From assembly GCA_009926645.1 (NCBI GenBank), contig RFOO01000013.1:1-12806 (forward strand): a stretch of 12,806 nucleotides of DNA, in the 5' to 3' direction. The notes under the pieces were generated by a model. That model made no database searches. It saw nothing but the letters and a program-made list of their open reading frames with translations, and was not told the origin of the DNA. This document shows, piece after piece, positions 6,480 through 12,806 of this stretch (the stretch's first letter is position 1; each line of letters starts with the position of its first letter). This DNA comes from a bacterium (lineage in GTDB: Bacteria; Verrucomicrobiota; Verrucomicrobiia; Opitutales; UBA953). Made by a program: the position numbers and the translations under genes.

Positions 6480-7493
6480 TTACTCCGCTTTTTTGCGGCC
6501 TCGGATAAAAGGTTTGGCTTCGGGGGGTTCGAGACCTCGCGCTTCGTAGGCGGTTCGAAAATGCAGTTTAGCGAAATTAACTAAAATGGCAGGGCCTAGT
6601 CGTCCGACTAATTCCATCGCCGCGGCTTTTGCCTCTTCGCCCGATCCCTTGGGTAGCTTCACGTTGCCATCGATAGATAGGCGTTCGAGTTCACGGACGA
6701 AGGCAGCACGGGCCACGATGGAGGCGGCTGCTACGACTGGATCGGATTCGGCTTTCGTGCGCATTCGCAAATCGAAAGCCACATTCTTTCGGGCTAATTC
6801 TTTTTGGACTAAAGGTTCTTCTGAAAACTGATCGAGCAAACCCCAAGCTGGTCGGTGTCCGTGAAGTTGTTCGTATGCCTTCAATGCCTCTTCACAGGAG
6901 GTGGCGTGCATCCAAGCCAGTAAACGATTCAGGTTTTTTCCGAAGCGAGAATGTAGCTCATTGTATTTGGCCATACGTGCGAAAGTGGTGCGCACGGCAA
7001 CCCCAGGGGTCTCGCGTATCATTTTATCCAACTCAGCAATGCGAGTATCCGTAAGTTTTTTGGAATCTTTAATGCCCAGTTTAATCCATTGACGTACCAT
7101 ATCCCCAGTGGCGATAACGCAGGCGGAAATAACTGGTCCAAACAAGTCACCTTTCCCTGATTCATCAAGACCTGCGTGTTCTTCAAACCATTCGGGATTT
7201 AACTCGGCTTCATAACCTAAAACAGCTTGGCCAGTGACTTCGGGTTCGAGGGTGAATTTGACAAACTCTTCTGTGCCTTTCCCTGAGATGACACATTTTC
7301 CTGATTGATAGTGTACCAGATTAACTTGCGGACCCTTGAAGGCAAAAGCTGCGTGATTGACAACGGCACTAACCCATCCCTTGTCTTTGCAAAGGTTATG
7401 CAGTTTTTCGGCCTGCGAAGCATCCAGTTTTACGGTGTGCATCGAAACCTTTTTTGGTGAGTCTTCGGAGTCCGGCTTTGCTTTTCTCTTCAT
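6480..7493 (-). CDS. rnhC: Ribonuclease HIII
   Basis: Type 2 RNase H of the HIII class, 337 residues from the ATG at 7493. An N-terminal TBP-like substrate-binding domain (about residues 18-85, HTVKLDASQAEKL onward, with LVHYQSGKCVISGKG) precedes the catalytic domain. The HIII-type first motif is GLDESGKGDLFGPV (D110, E111). It is followed by IKDSKKL, LLDQF (D221), and RTKAESD, where E249 likely completes a DEDE set, then AAASIVARAAF. A TTG nine bases upstream would also give an open frame, but the ATG is preferred; a weak GAGGG lies very close to it. First gene of the rnhC-rnhB unit. HIII enzymes are best known from Firmicutes and Chlamydiae and cleave RNA:DNA hybrids. Identification is strong from both domains. 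Confidence 0.94.
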   Translation of the reverse strand: MKRKAKPDSEDSPKKVSMHTVKLDASQAEKLHNLCKDKGWVSAVVNHAAFAFKGPQVNLVHYQSGKCVISGKGTEEFVKFTLEPEVTGQAVLGYEAELNPEWFEEHAGLDESGKGDLFGPVISACVIATGDMVRQWIKLGIKDSKKLTDTRIAELDKMIRETPGVAVRTTFARMAKYNELHSRFGKNLNRLLAWMHATSCEEALKAYEQLHGHRPAWGLLDQFSEEPLVQKELARKNVAFDLRMRTKAESDPVVAAASIVARAAFVRELERLSIDGNVKLPKGSGEEAKAAAMELVGRLGPAILVNFAKLHFRTAYEARGLEPPEAKPFIRGRKKAE

Positions 7494-7540
7494 TGCCCTC
7501 AAGGTCTAGGGGAGTTGGTGTCTTAATCCAGCCCCATCCC

Positions 7541-8617
7541 ATGTCTTTTGGCGAACCCAAACTCATTTCTGCGGCTCCCGCCTTTCGCAAGTCCTTGCTA
7601 CTGTGGTTTTTTAAGAATCATCGACCCTTGCCCTGGCGCAAAAAAATCTCCGCTTATCGCACTGTGGTTTCGGAGTTAATGTGTCAACAGACGCAAATAG
7701 CGACGGTGATACCTTATTTTGAGAAATGGGTTAAAAAGTGGCCCGATTTCGCTACTTTAGCGAAGGCAAAGGAGAGCGAGGTATTAGCTGCATGGGCAGG
7801 GTTAGGTTATTACAGTCGAGCACGATATTTATGGCAGTTGGCTCGCCAAGTAGTGGATCAGGAGAATTCTCCACGCACGGCTGCCGAGTGGGTAAAGTTC
7901 AAGGGAGTTGGACCCTATACAGCGGCGGCGATTGCGAGTATTTCTTTTGCCGACCCCGTGGCAGTGGTGGATGGGAATGTTGTACGAGTCTTAGCACGTC
8001 TAACGGCGTCGCGTCACCATTGGCAGGATCGTTCCGTTGCGGTGAAACATTTCACTCCTTTGGCTAACACACTCATCGACTCACGTAAGCCGGGTGATTT
8101 TAATCAAGCGATGATGGAGTTGGGTGCTTTGATTTGTCGAAAAAGTTCCCCACTTTGTGAGCAATGTCCGGTGTCTCGTTGGTGTCAGGCCAAAGACTTA
8201 GGCGTCGCAGAAAAATTACCGCGTTTTGCTGCACGAGATAAAAAACAGGTAGTCGTACAACGTGCTTTGGTGACGCGAGCGGATCAGCTTCTTTTAAAAA
8301 GGCACCCTCTCTCGGCACGTCGTTTAGCGGGCATGGCGGAAATACCTTTGCTGGTGGATTGCCCGATTTCATCGCCGTCATCTCTTTGGCTTAGTAAGCG
8401 ACGGACCATTGGATCGGTTACTTACATCGAACAGATATACACCATTCAGACTGAAACAAAGCACCGCTTACGGGTAACCCACCAAGTTGGTCTAGAGTGG
8501 GTGAAGTTTAGCCAATTAGCACAGGCGGCTTTGGCTGGTCCGCACTATCGTTGGATTCAAGAATGGCTTAGTCGAGGCGATCGGACAAAGCTCGGCAAAC
8601 CGCTTTCAAAACCATAA
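7541..8617 (+). CDS. mutY: A/G-specific adenine DNA glycosylase MutY
   Basis: Base-excision repair enzyme removing adenine opposite 8-oxoguanine; 358 residues, like E. coli MutY (350). The HhH-GPD core starts at LPWRKK. Catalytic Glu45 lies in VSELMCQQTQ, and the next motif is WAGLGYYSRARYL. The helix-hairpin-helix is FKGVGPYTAAA, and catalytic Asp144 lies in VVDGNVVRVLAR. The [4Fe-4S] ligands are C199-x6-C206-x2-C209-x5-C215. A weakly conserved NUDIX-like domain (about 228-350) that reads the 8-oxoG strand completes it. The frame is open back to 7454, inside the divergent rnhC, but homology begins after the ATG at 7541, so this start is chosen. No Shine-Dalgarno site is visible. Only 47 bp separate it from divergent rnhC. 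The 3' end overlaps the convergent phosphotransferase gene by 50 nt. Confidence 0.95.
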   Translation: MSFGEPKLISAAPAFRKSLLLWFFKNHRPLPWRKKISAYRTVVSELMCQQTQIATVIPYFEKWVKKWPDFATLAKAKESEVLAAWAGLGYYSRARYLWQLARQVVDQENSPRTAAEWVKFKGVGPYTAAAIASISFADPVAVVDGNVVRVLARLTASRHHWQDRSVAVKHFTPLANTLIDSRKPGDFNQAMMELGALICRKSSPLCEQCPVSRWCQAKDLGVAEKLPRFAARDKKQVVVQRALVTRADQLLLKRHPLSARRLAGMAEIPLLVDCPISSPSSLWLSKRRTIGSVTYIEQIYTIQTETKHRLRVTHQVGLEWVKFSQLAQAALAGPHYRWIQEWLSRGDRTKLGKPLSKP

Positions 8618-10016
8618 TTCGAGCATGACGCTTATCATTTCCGGGAATCACATGCCAAGGCGCATGCGGTGTGTCTGTGCGCGCAATCATATCTTCCGCT
8701 GCTCGCTGGTTTAAATCCCAGTTCTTGCGATTTCGATAGTCCTCTTTGGTCATCTTATGGCGTTTGTGTGGCGATTCTTCCCGACTGCGGAAGCGGTTTA
8801 ATTGCTCTTCCTTTGAAATATTAATCCAAAATTTTAATACCACATCACCCGCTTCCGCTAACTGCGTTTCAAAATGATTTATTTCGCTGTAGGCGCGCAA
8901 CCATTCATCGGTGCGGGCAAAACCTTCTACTCGTTCCACCATTACTCGACCATACCACGAGCGATCAAAAATTGCGAGATGTCCAGCAGTGGGAATTTTA
9001 TTCCAAAAACGCCAGAGGTAGTGGCGATTCTTCTCTTCGATTGTGGGGGCTGAGGTGGGATGGACCTGATAATGGGCGGCATCGGCTTTTGCCACGAGCC
9101 GGCGTATCACTCCACCTTTGCCAGCAGCATCCACGCCTTCAAGGGCGATGATTGTAGAGATGCCTCGCTTGGCAGCGAGACGTGAAAGTCGACCAAAACG
9201 GTTTTGCAGTTTGGCCATTTGCTGACTGTATTCTTTTTTGGTCGGCGGTTCGGTTTTGGTTGCGCTTTCGAGTAAGCCATGGGGTCGACCATTTGCTTTG
9301 CGGACCTTAGTTGGCTGGCGACGAAGTCCAGCAGTGATTTGTTGAACAATACTTCGTCCCGCTAAGAGATCACGATGCTTGGGTTCAGTTCCATTGATGG
9401 ATTTCCAGACCAGGCCTTTGCCTGAGGAACTGGAGCGAATCTGTTTAGCCACATCGTGGCCTTTTGATTTAGTTAGAATTTCATCATCAACCGTTACTAC
9501 CCAATCAGAGGCGTCAGACTTTCTGGCTTCGCGTAGGCGTTTTTTTAAGGACTTTCCTGGAGTATCAATCCAGATCTTGCAGAGGATGATTTGGTTGTCG
9601 GCTAAAGTTTCTTCGAAGTTTTTGATACCTTTAATGCGCTTACGCAGGGATTCGCCTGATAGTTCACCTTGAGCGGCAGAGAGAGCAGTCCGTGTTACCC
9701 AATCGCCGACGACAATGAGTAACTGCCCTTGTGAGGGAACTTGATTCCAATAGGGCCAAAGAAACGGCTTTTGGGTTACTTCCGCTGAGTGCAAATCGGG
9801 TGCGCAAAGACGAACGAATCGAGCATCAAACCATTCGTGTAGTTGGTTGGCTAACTCCGATGCCCCGAGGCGATCGTTGCCACCAATTAAAATCATGACG
9901 GCGCGATGTTTTTCGCTCGCTCTTTTTTGCAGAGCGAGGATTCGCAAGTGTAGAGCGGAGCGAGCGCGGTCGATTGCGGAACGTTGAGCCATCGGAGTGG
10001 CCAGACTATGGCTCAT
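8568..10016 (-). CDS. pap: Polyphosphate:AMP phosphotransferase (two-domain PPK2 family)
   Basis: 482 residues with two PPK2-type P-loop kinase domains, the architecture of class II PPK2/PAP, which transfers phosphate from polyphosphate to AMP giving ADP. The C-terminal domain (about 265-482) is intact: Walker A GVDAAGKGG at 294-302 (K300), FDRSWYGRVMVERVEGF from 350 (D351), and a basic lid in ESPHKRHKMTKEDYRNR. The N-terminal domain (about 35-210) is degenerate: GGNDRLGAS replaces Walker A, lacking the GK, and VVGDWVTR replaces the FDRSWYGR block. It is presumably structural, as in characterised PAPs. The start is ATG 10016; a second ATG eight codons in is possible. An AGGG directly touches the first ATG, too close to be a normal ribosome site. 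It lies 62 nt downstream of the TlpA-like gene; no terminator is seen between. Confidence 0.9.
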   Translation of the reverse strand: MSHSLATPMAQRSAIDRARSALHLRILALQKRASEKHRAVMILIGGNDRLGASELANQLHEWFDARFVRLCAPDLHSAEVTQKPFLWPYWNQVPSQGQLLIVVGDWVTRTALSAAQGELSGESLRKRIKGIKNFEETLADNQIILCKIWIDTPGKSLKKRLREARKSDASDWVVTVDDEILTKSKGHDVAKQIRSSSSGKGLVWKSINGTEPKHRDLLAGRSIVQQITAGLRRQPTKVRKANGRPHGLLESATKTEPPTKKEYSQQMAKLQNRFGRLSRLAAKRGISTIIALEGVDAAGKGGVIRRLVAKADAAHYQVHPTSAPTIEEKNRHYLWRFWNKIPTAGHLAIFDRSWYGRVMVERVEGFARTDEWLRAYSEINHFETQLAEAGDVVLKFWINISKEEQLNRFRSREESPHKRHKMTKEDYRNRKNWDLNQRAAEDMIARTDTPHAPWHVIPGNDKRHARIMVLKAVCRALSDRLD

Positions 10017-10078
10017 CCCTGACGGAAATGAAAGCGAGAATCGAGAGGGCCTTGGGGTTTACTGTCGGAGCACTCAGG

Positions 10079-11173
10079 CTATTTTGGACTTTCGATGGGA
10101 GTGTCTTCGCTAATTTTTGGAAGGATTCCTTTTTTATAGGAGTCTAAGGTGACCTGAAGTTCTTCCTTCAAAGTTGTGTAAGTGGCTTTAGTGAGGGCCT
10201 TTTCCTGTAACCGAATGGCCTCTTCGCTGTTGCCTTGCATGAAGCGAACGCGGGCAAGCGTATCAAGAATTTCGGGGCTTTCTTCCTTGGAGATTTGAGC
10301 CGCTTGGGTGGCACATTTTTCGGCTAGCGCGAGGTTCACTTTTTTCTCAAAAACCGGGTTGGTGATAAGGTCCCAAGCAATTTCGTTCAGAATATTAGGG
10401 TCTGACTTTTTCTCTTCAGCTAATTTTTCGAGGTGGCTATAAATTTTACCATGATCTCCTTTGCCGTAGGCGATGGTGAATTCTAATTGTCGTTGCATTT
10501 CTTCGCGGTTTTTTTCGGGCAAGAGGGCAACGAGTTCAGGGGCAATTTTTTCGGCAAGCGCCCAGTCTTTTTTAGCGATGGCCTGATCGAGTTGGGTAAA
10601 TTTTTCGCGGGCTAAGTTTACTTGTTTTTTCGCTTCAACTTGTTGAGCTTGGTTTTTTTCGGGTGAAAAACTTCCCGTAATCATATCCCCTAACATTTCT
10701 TCGTTTAATTCGGCGGGATGACCTTCCCAGATTAACTTACCACTGCCATTAACAATAAAAGCGTGAGGTATGCCTTCCACGCGGGCTGCTTCGAGCCAGT
10801 CCTTCATAAACTGATTTCCACCAATCGCTACAGCGTAGGACATTTTGTCGCCCTTGTTCTTGACGAATTCACGAACTTTTTCCGCAGCTTCGGGGCTTTT
10901 TTCTCCTTCCCAGACATTGACTCCAGTAATGACAACTCCTTTCGGGCCCATCTTGCGATGAAGTTCGTTGAGATGGGGGATGGAAGCTACGCAAGGTGGA
11001 CACCAGGTGGCCCAGCATTCGAAGATATAAATCTTACCTTTTTCGAATGTCTTCACTGGCTCGCCCTGGATTTGAATCTCAGGGCGAGTATCAGGAGCCT
11101 GATCGCCGACCTTTAGTGTGTTCGCCTGACAGGCGATGACACAGGATAACCAAACTAAAAGCGGGCGAAACAT
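10079..11173 (-). CDS. Exported TlpA-like thioredoxin-fold protein with C-terminal helical/TPR region
   Basis: 364 residues. A short hydrophobic N-terminus (1-17) looks like an export signal, with either a lipobox-like VIAC (Cys15) or a signal-peptidase I site near Ala17. The thioredoxin/redoxin domain spans about 20-165. It has APDTRPEIQIQGEPV, then ECWATWCPPC with the redox pair C58/C61, and a cis-proline in VEGIPHAF. The remaining 200 residues are charged and mostly helical, with at least one TPR-like unit (QGNSEEAIRLQEKALTKA). The likely role is a periplasmic thiol reductant or oxidant of the TlpA/ResA kind. The partner is unknown. It is the second gene of a pair, 10 nt after its cysteine-less paralog. 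No Shine-Dalgarno site precedes the ATG. Confidence 0.83.
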   Translation of the reverse strand: MFRPLLVWLSCVIACQANTLKVGDQAPDTRPEIQIQGEPVKTFEKGKIYIFECWATWCPPCVASIPHLNELHRKMGPKGVVITGVNVWEGEKSPEAAEKVREFVKNKGDKMSYAVAIGGNQFMKDWLEAARVEGIPHAFIVNGSGKLIWEGHPAELNEEMLGDMITGSFSPEKNQAQQVEAKKQVNLAREKFTQLDQAIAKKDWALAEKIAPELVALLPEKNREEMQRQLEFTIAYGKGDHGKIYSHLEKLAEEKKSDPNILNEIAWDLITNPVFEKKVNLALAEKCATQAAQISKEESPEILDTLARVRFMQGNSEEAIRLQEKALTKATYTTLKEELQVTLDSYKKGILPKISEDTPIESPK

Positions 11174-11183
11174 GGAGATAGAA

Positions 11184-11780
11184 TTAAGGTTTATACGTGA
11201 GGTAGTACTTGAGCATGTCCTCAGTTAAGGCATCGGGTTTGCCCATCCAGAGAAGAAGGCCATCACCGTTTACCACAAAGATGTAAGGAACCTCGATGAC
11301 TAAAGCATTGCGAATCCAGTCGTCGTAGAAAGCTTTACCCGTGACGGCGAGAGGGTACTCAATTTTTTCGGAATGATTCTCCGCTATAAATTTTCTTACT
11401 CTGGCTACAGACATTTCGGGTTTATCACCCTCAGCATCGGCTTCCCAGATGCTTACGCCAGTAATCACGACACCCTGGGAGCTGAGATTGCGGTGAAACT
11501 GATTGAGCTGAGGAATGGCTTTTTGTGAAGGATCGGACCAAGTAGCCCAACAAGCGAAGACATAGAGTTTTCCTTTTTCGAATTCACGCACTGGTTCGCC
11601 CTGCACTTGAATCTCGGGGCGAGATGATGGAGCGATATCTCCTCGCTTAAGTCTCTTGTTGGCCGAGGTAGTTTGAGGTGCGGCTTCCGATTTCTTTTCT
11701 TCAGATTTTTTGCATCCTGAAAAAATGAAGGCAGCGGATAACGTACAAACAATTACACAAGTTTGAATGAAGCGCTTCAT
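11184..11780 (-). CDS. Thioredoxin-fold lipoprotein lacking the CxxC (SDPS instead)
   Basis: 198 residues. A lipoprotein-type signal ends in FSGC (Cys23) and is followed by a charged linker, KKSEEKKSE. The thioredoxin-like domain (about 45-198) is clearly paralogous to the next gene: PSSRPEIQVQGEPVREFEKGK, then CWATWSDPSQKAIP, and IEVPYIFVVNGDG. Both active-site cysteines are replaced by serine (S82, S85), so it cannot do disulfide exchange at that site; Cys77, five residues upstream, remains and has a counterpart (Cys53) in the paralog. It lacks the TPR-like tail. It is likely anchored to the outer membrane as a binding or scaffold partner. That role is inference; the family call is firm. 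The ATG at 11780 is the obvious start. Promoter elements are unclear; transcription must start within or just after the acs terminator. Confidence 0.83.
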   Translation of the reverse strand: MKRFIQTCVIVCTLSAAFIFSGCKKSEEKKSEAAPQTTSANKRLKRGDIAPSSRPEIQVQGEPVREFEKGKLYVFACWATWSDPSQKAIPQLNQFHRNLSSQGVVITGVSIWEADAEGDKPEMSVARVRKFIAENHSEKIEYPLAVTGKAFYDDWIRNALVIEVPYIFVVNGDGLLLWMGKPDALTEDMLKYYLTYKP

Positions 11781-11812
11781 GAGTAGAATGGAGCTAATAT
11801 CCTATAAACACG

Positions 11813-11846
11813 CAACCCCCGCTCAAGTTTAATTGAACGGGGGTTG
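11813..11846 (-). terminator. Rho-independent-type terminator of acs
   Basis: CAACCCCCG (11813-11821) pairs perfectly with CGGGGGTTG (11838-11846). After one mismatch, TCAA (11823-11826) pairs with TTGA (11833-11836) around a 6-nt loop. It lies 29 nt after the acs stop. The downstream tract on the - strand, CGTGTTTATAGG, is T-enriched but not a clean T-run, so termination may be partial. The rest of the acs-lipoprotein gap (11781-11875) holds only a weak 5-bp repeat at 11859-11871 and TTGAGC inside the hairpin as a possible -35 for the lipoprotein gene. Confidence 0.68.
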
Positions 11847-11875
11847 GTGGTTCGCTTCCTCGTTAAACGAGTGAT

Positions 11876-12806
11876 TTAGGAGGATTTGGCGTTAAACTTC
11901 TGACGGATAGCCTCAACCACCGCGGGGTCGGCGAGGGTAGAGACGTTACCCAGTTCGCGACCTTCGGAAATATCCCGGAGCAAACGACGCATAATCTTAC
12001 CTGAACGCGTCTTAGGTAAGTCGGGAACAAAAACGATACGTTCGGGGCGAGCGAATTTACCAATTTTCGCATCGACCATTCCGTTGAGGGTTTTGGCCAA
12101 GACATCCTCTTTAACATTTTTGGCATGAGCGGCTTTAAGTGTCACAAAGGCCATCAAGCCTTGTCCCTTGAGGTCATGCTTAACGCCGATAACCGCTGAT
12201 TCTGCAACCGCTTCATTTTCAATAAAGACGGCTTCAAGTTCAGCAGTGCCAATGCGGTGTCCTGAAACATTCACCACGTCGTCAACGCGACCCGTGATCC
12301 AGAGATATCCATCTTTATCTTTAATCGCGCCGTCGCCAGGGAAGTAGTATTTGCCGCCCCAACGACTCCAGTAGGCTTCGATGTAACGTTTCTCGTCACC
12401 ATAAATACCTTGGGTGATGCCCGGCCAAGGTTTACGAATAGCTAAGATGCCACTATCGGTCTCATTGCCATTTTCATCTAAAACGGCAGCATCAACGCCG
12501 AAGAAGGGAAGGGTTGCCGAACCAGGTTTGGTAGGAGTACAGCCAGGAATCGGCGTAATCATGTGGCCACCTGTTTCGGTTTGCCACCATGTATCAACAA
12601 TAGGGCAGCGCTCAGCACCGATTTTGCGGTGATACCATAGCCATGCTTCGGGATTAATGGGTTCACCAACCGATCCCAAGAGGCGTAGCGACCTGAGATT
12701 GTGTTTTGTTACCCATTCGTCGCCCCACTTCATGAAAGCGCGGATGGCTGTAGGTGCGGTGTAGAAAACGCTGACTTTGTGATCTTGAATAATTTTCCAG
12801 AAGCGA
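11876..12806 (-). CDS. acs: Acetyl-CoA synthetase, 3' part (N-terminus beyond window)
   Basis: The last 309 codons of an AMP-forming acetyl-CoA synthetase (acetate + ATP + CoA to acetyl-CoA); the reading frame stays open to the right edge, so the internal ATG at 12733 is not the start. The fragment begins RFWKIIQDHKVSVFYTAPTA. It continues with LRLLGSVGEPINPEAW and the signature PIVDTWWQTETGGHMITP. The hinge Asp lies in WITGRVDDVVNVSGHRIG, which leads into the mobile C-terminal domain. The C-terminal catalytic lysine lies in LPKTRSGKIMRRLLR, the site whose reversible acetylation controls Acs in other bacteria. The order and spacing match Acs rather than propionyl- or longer-chain ligases, though PrpE is close. 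It ends in KFNAKSS and is followed by a terminator hairpin. Confidence 0.95.
   Translation of the reverse strand, partial: RFWKIIQDHKVSVFYTAPTAIRAFMKWGDEWVTKHNLRSLRLLGSVGEPINPEAWLWYHRKIGAERCPIVDTWWQTETGGHMITPIPGCTPTKPGSATLPFFGVDAAVLDENGNETDSGILAIRKPWPGITQGIYGDEKRYIEAYWSRWGGKYYFPGDGAIKDKDGYLWITGRVDDVVNVSGHRIGTAELEAVFIENEAVAESAVIGVKHDLKGQGLMAFVTLKAAHAKNVKEDVLAKTLNGMVDAKIGKFARPERIVFVPDLPKTRSGKIMRRLLRDISEGRELGNVSTLADPAVVEAIRQKFNAKSS

Noticed and set aside
7454..7540. N-terminal extension of MutY to the TTG at 7454
   Set aside because: The added residues show no family similarity, run into the divergent rnhC coding region, and push MutY beyond the usual length; the ATG at 7541 fits.
10017..10078. 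Terminator or promoter between the TlpA-like gene and the phosphotransferase gene
   Set aside because: The 62 bases contain no convincing hairpin with T-run and no clear -35/-10 pair.
11859..11871. Second hairpin CTCGT-TAA-ACGAG after the acs stop
   Set aside because: The stem is only 5 bp with a 3-nt loop and no T-run; the larger hairpin at 11813-11846 is the better terminator.

Overview
The window is an ordinary bacterial chromosome segment, densely packed and with roughly balanced GC. It suggests a Gram-negative member of the PVC superphylum, most likely Verrucomicrobiota/Opitutae-like. This rests on the Dabb-family tail at the left edge, co-occurrence of RNase HII and HIII, secreted TlpA/TPR-type proteins, and the near absence of Shine-Dalgarno sequences. 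The assignment is an inference from gene content and recall; no search was run. I saw no tRNA, rRNA, CRISPR array, insertion sequence or integrase.

Layout, + strand, 1-5726: the end of a Dabb (stress-responsive A/B barrel) gene is followed by a 108-bp leader. The leader carries what looks like a BirA (biotin repressor) operator, nested inverted repeats and a short hairpin. After it comes a tightly packed six-gene biotin operon: bioA, bioB, bioD, bioF, a short BioG/BioH-like alpha/beta hydrolase, and bioC. From bioB onward every junction overlaps: bioB/bioD by 103 nt, then ATGA, ATGA and TGATG. Together the genes would make biotin by the BioC route. BioC methylates malonyl-ACP, fatty-acid synthesis extends it to pimeloyl-ACP methyl ester, and the hydrolase removes the methyl group. 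BioF, BioA, BioD and BioB then build biotin. The hydrolase sits where bioH or bioG is expected but is only 205 residues long.

Layout, 5727-8617: on the - strand a two-gene unit runs rnhC (RNase HIII) then rnhB (RNase HII), 3 nt apart. rnhB starts at a TTG supported by a GGAG site, and its stop codon directly abuts the bioC stop. Divergent from rnhC across 47 bp is mutY (adenine DNA glycosylase, + strand). The cluster thus holds three nucleic-acid maintenance enzymes.

Layout, 8568-12806, all on the - strand: a two-domain PPK2-family polyphosphate:AMP phosphotransferase overlaps the mutY 3' end by 50 nt. Upstream of it is a two-gene unit of exported thioredoxin-like paralogs. The upstream one is a lipoprotein whose CxxC has become SDPS. 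The downstream one keeps CPPC and carries a C-terminal helical/TPR region. At the right edge is the 3' part of acs (acetyl-CoA synthetase), followed by a GC-rich terminator hairpin.

The points most worth a second look are the bioB/bioD overlap, which encodes the BioD P-loop in a second frame; the minimal esterase beside bioC; the BioA signature resembling the lysine-using Bacillus type; the BirA operator; the adjacent RNase HIII/HII pair; and the paired active and cysteine-less thioredoxin-fold proteins.
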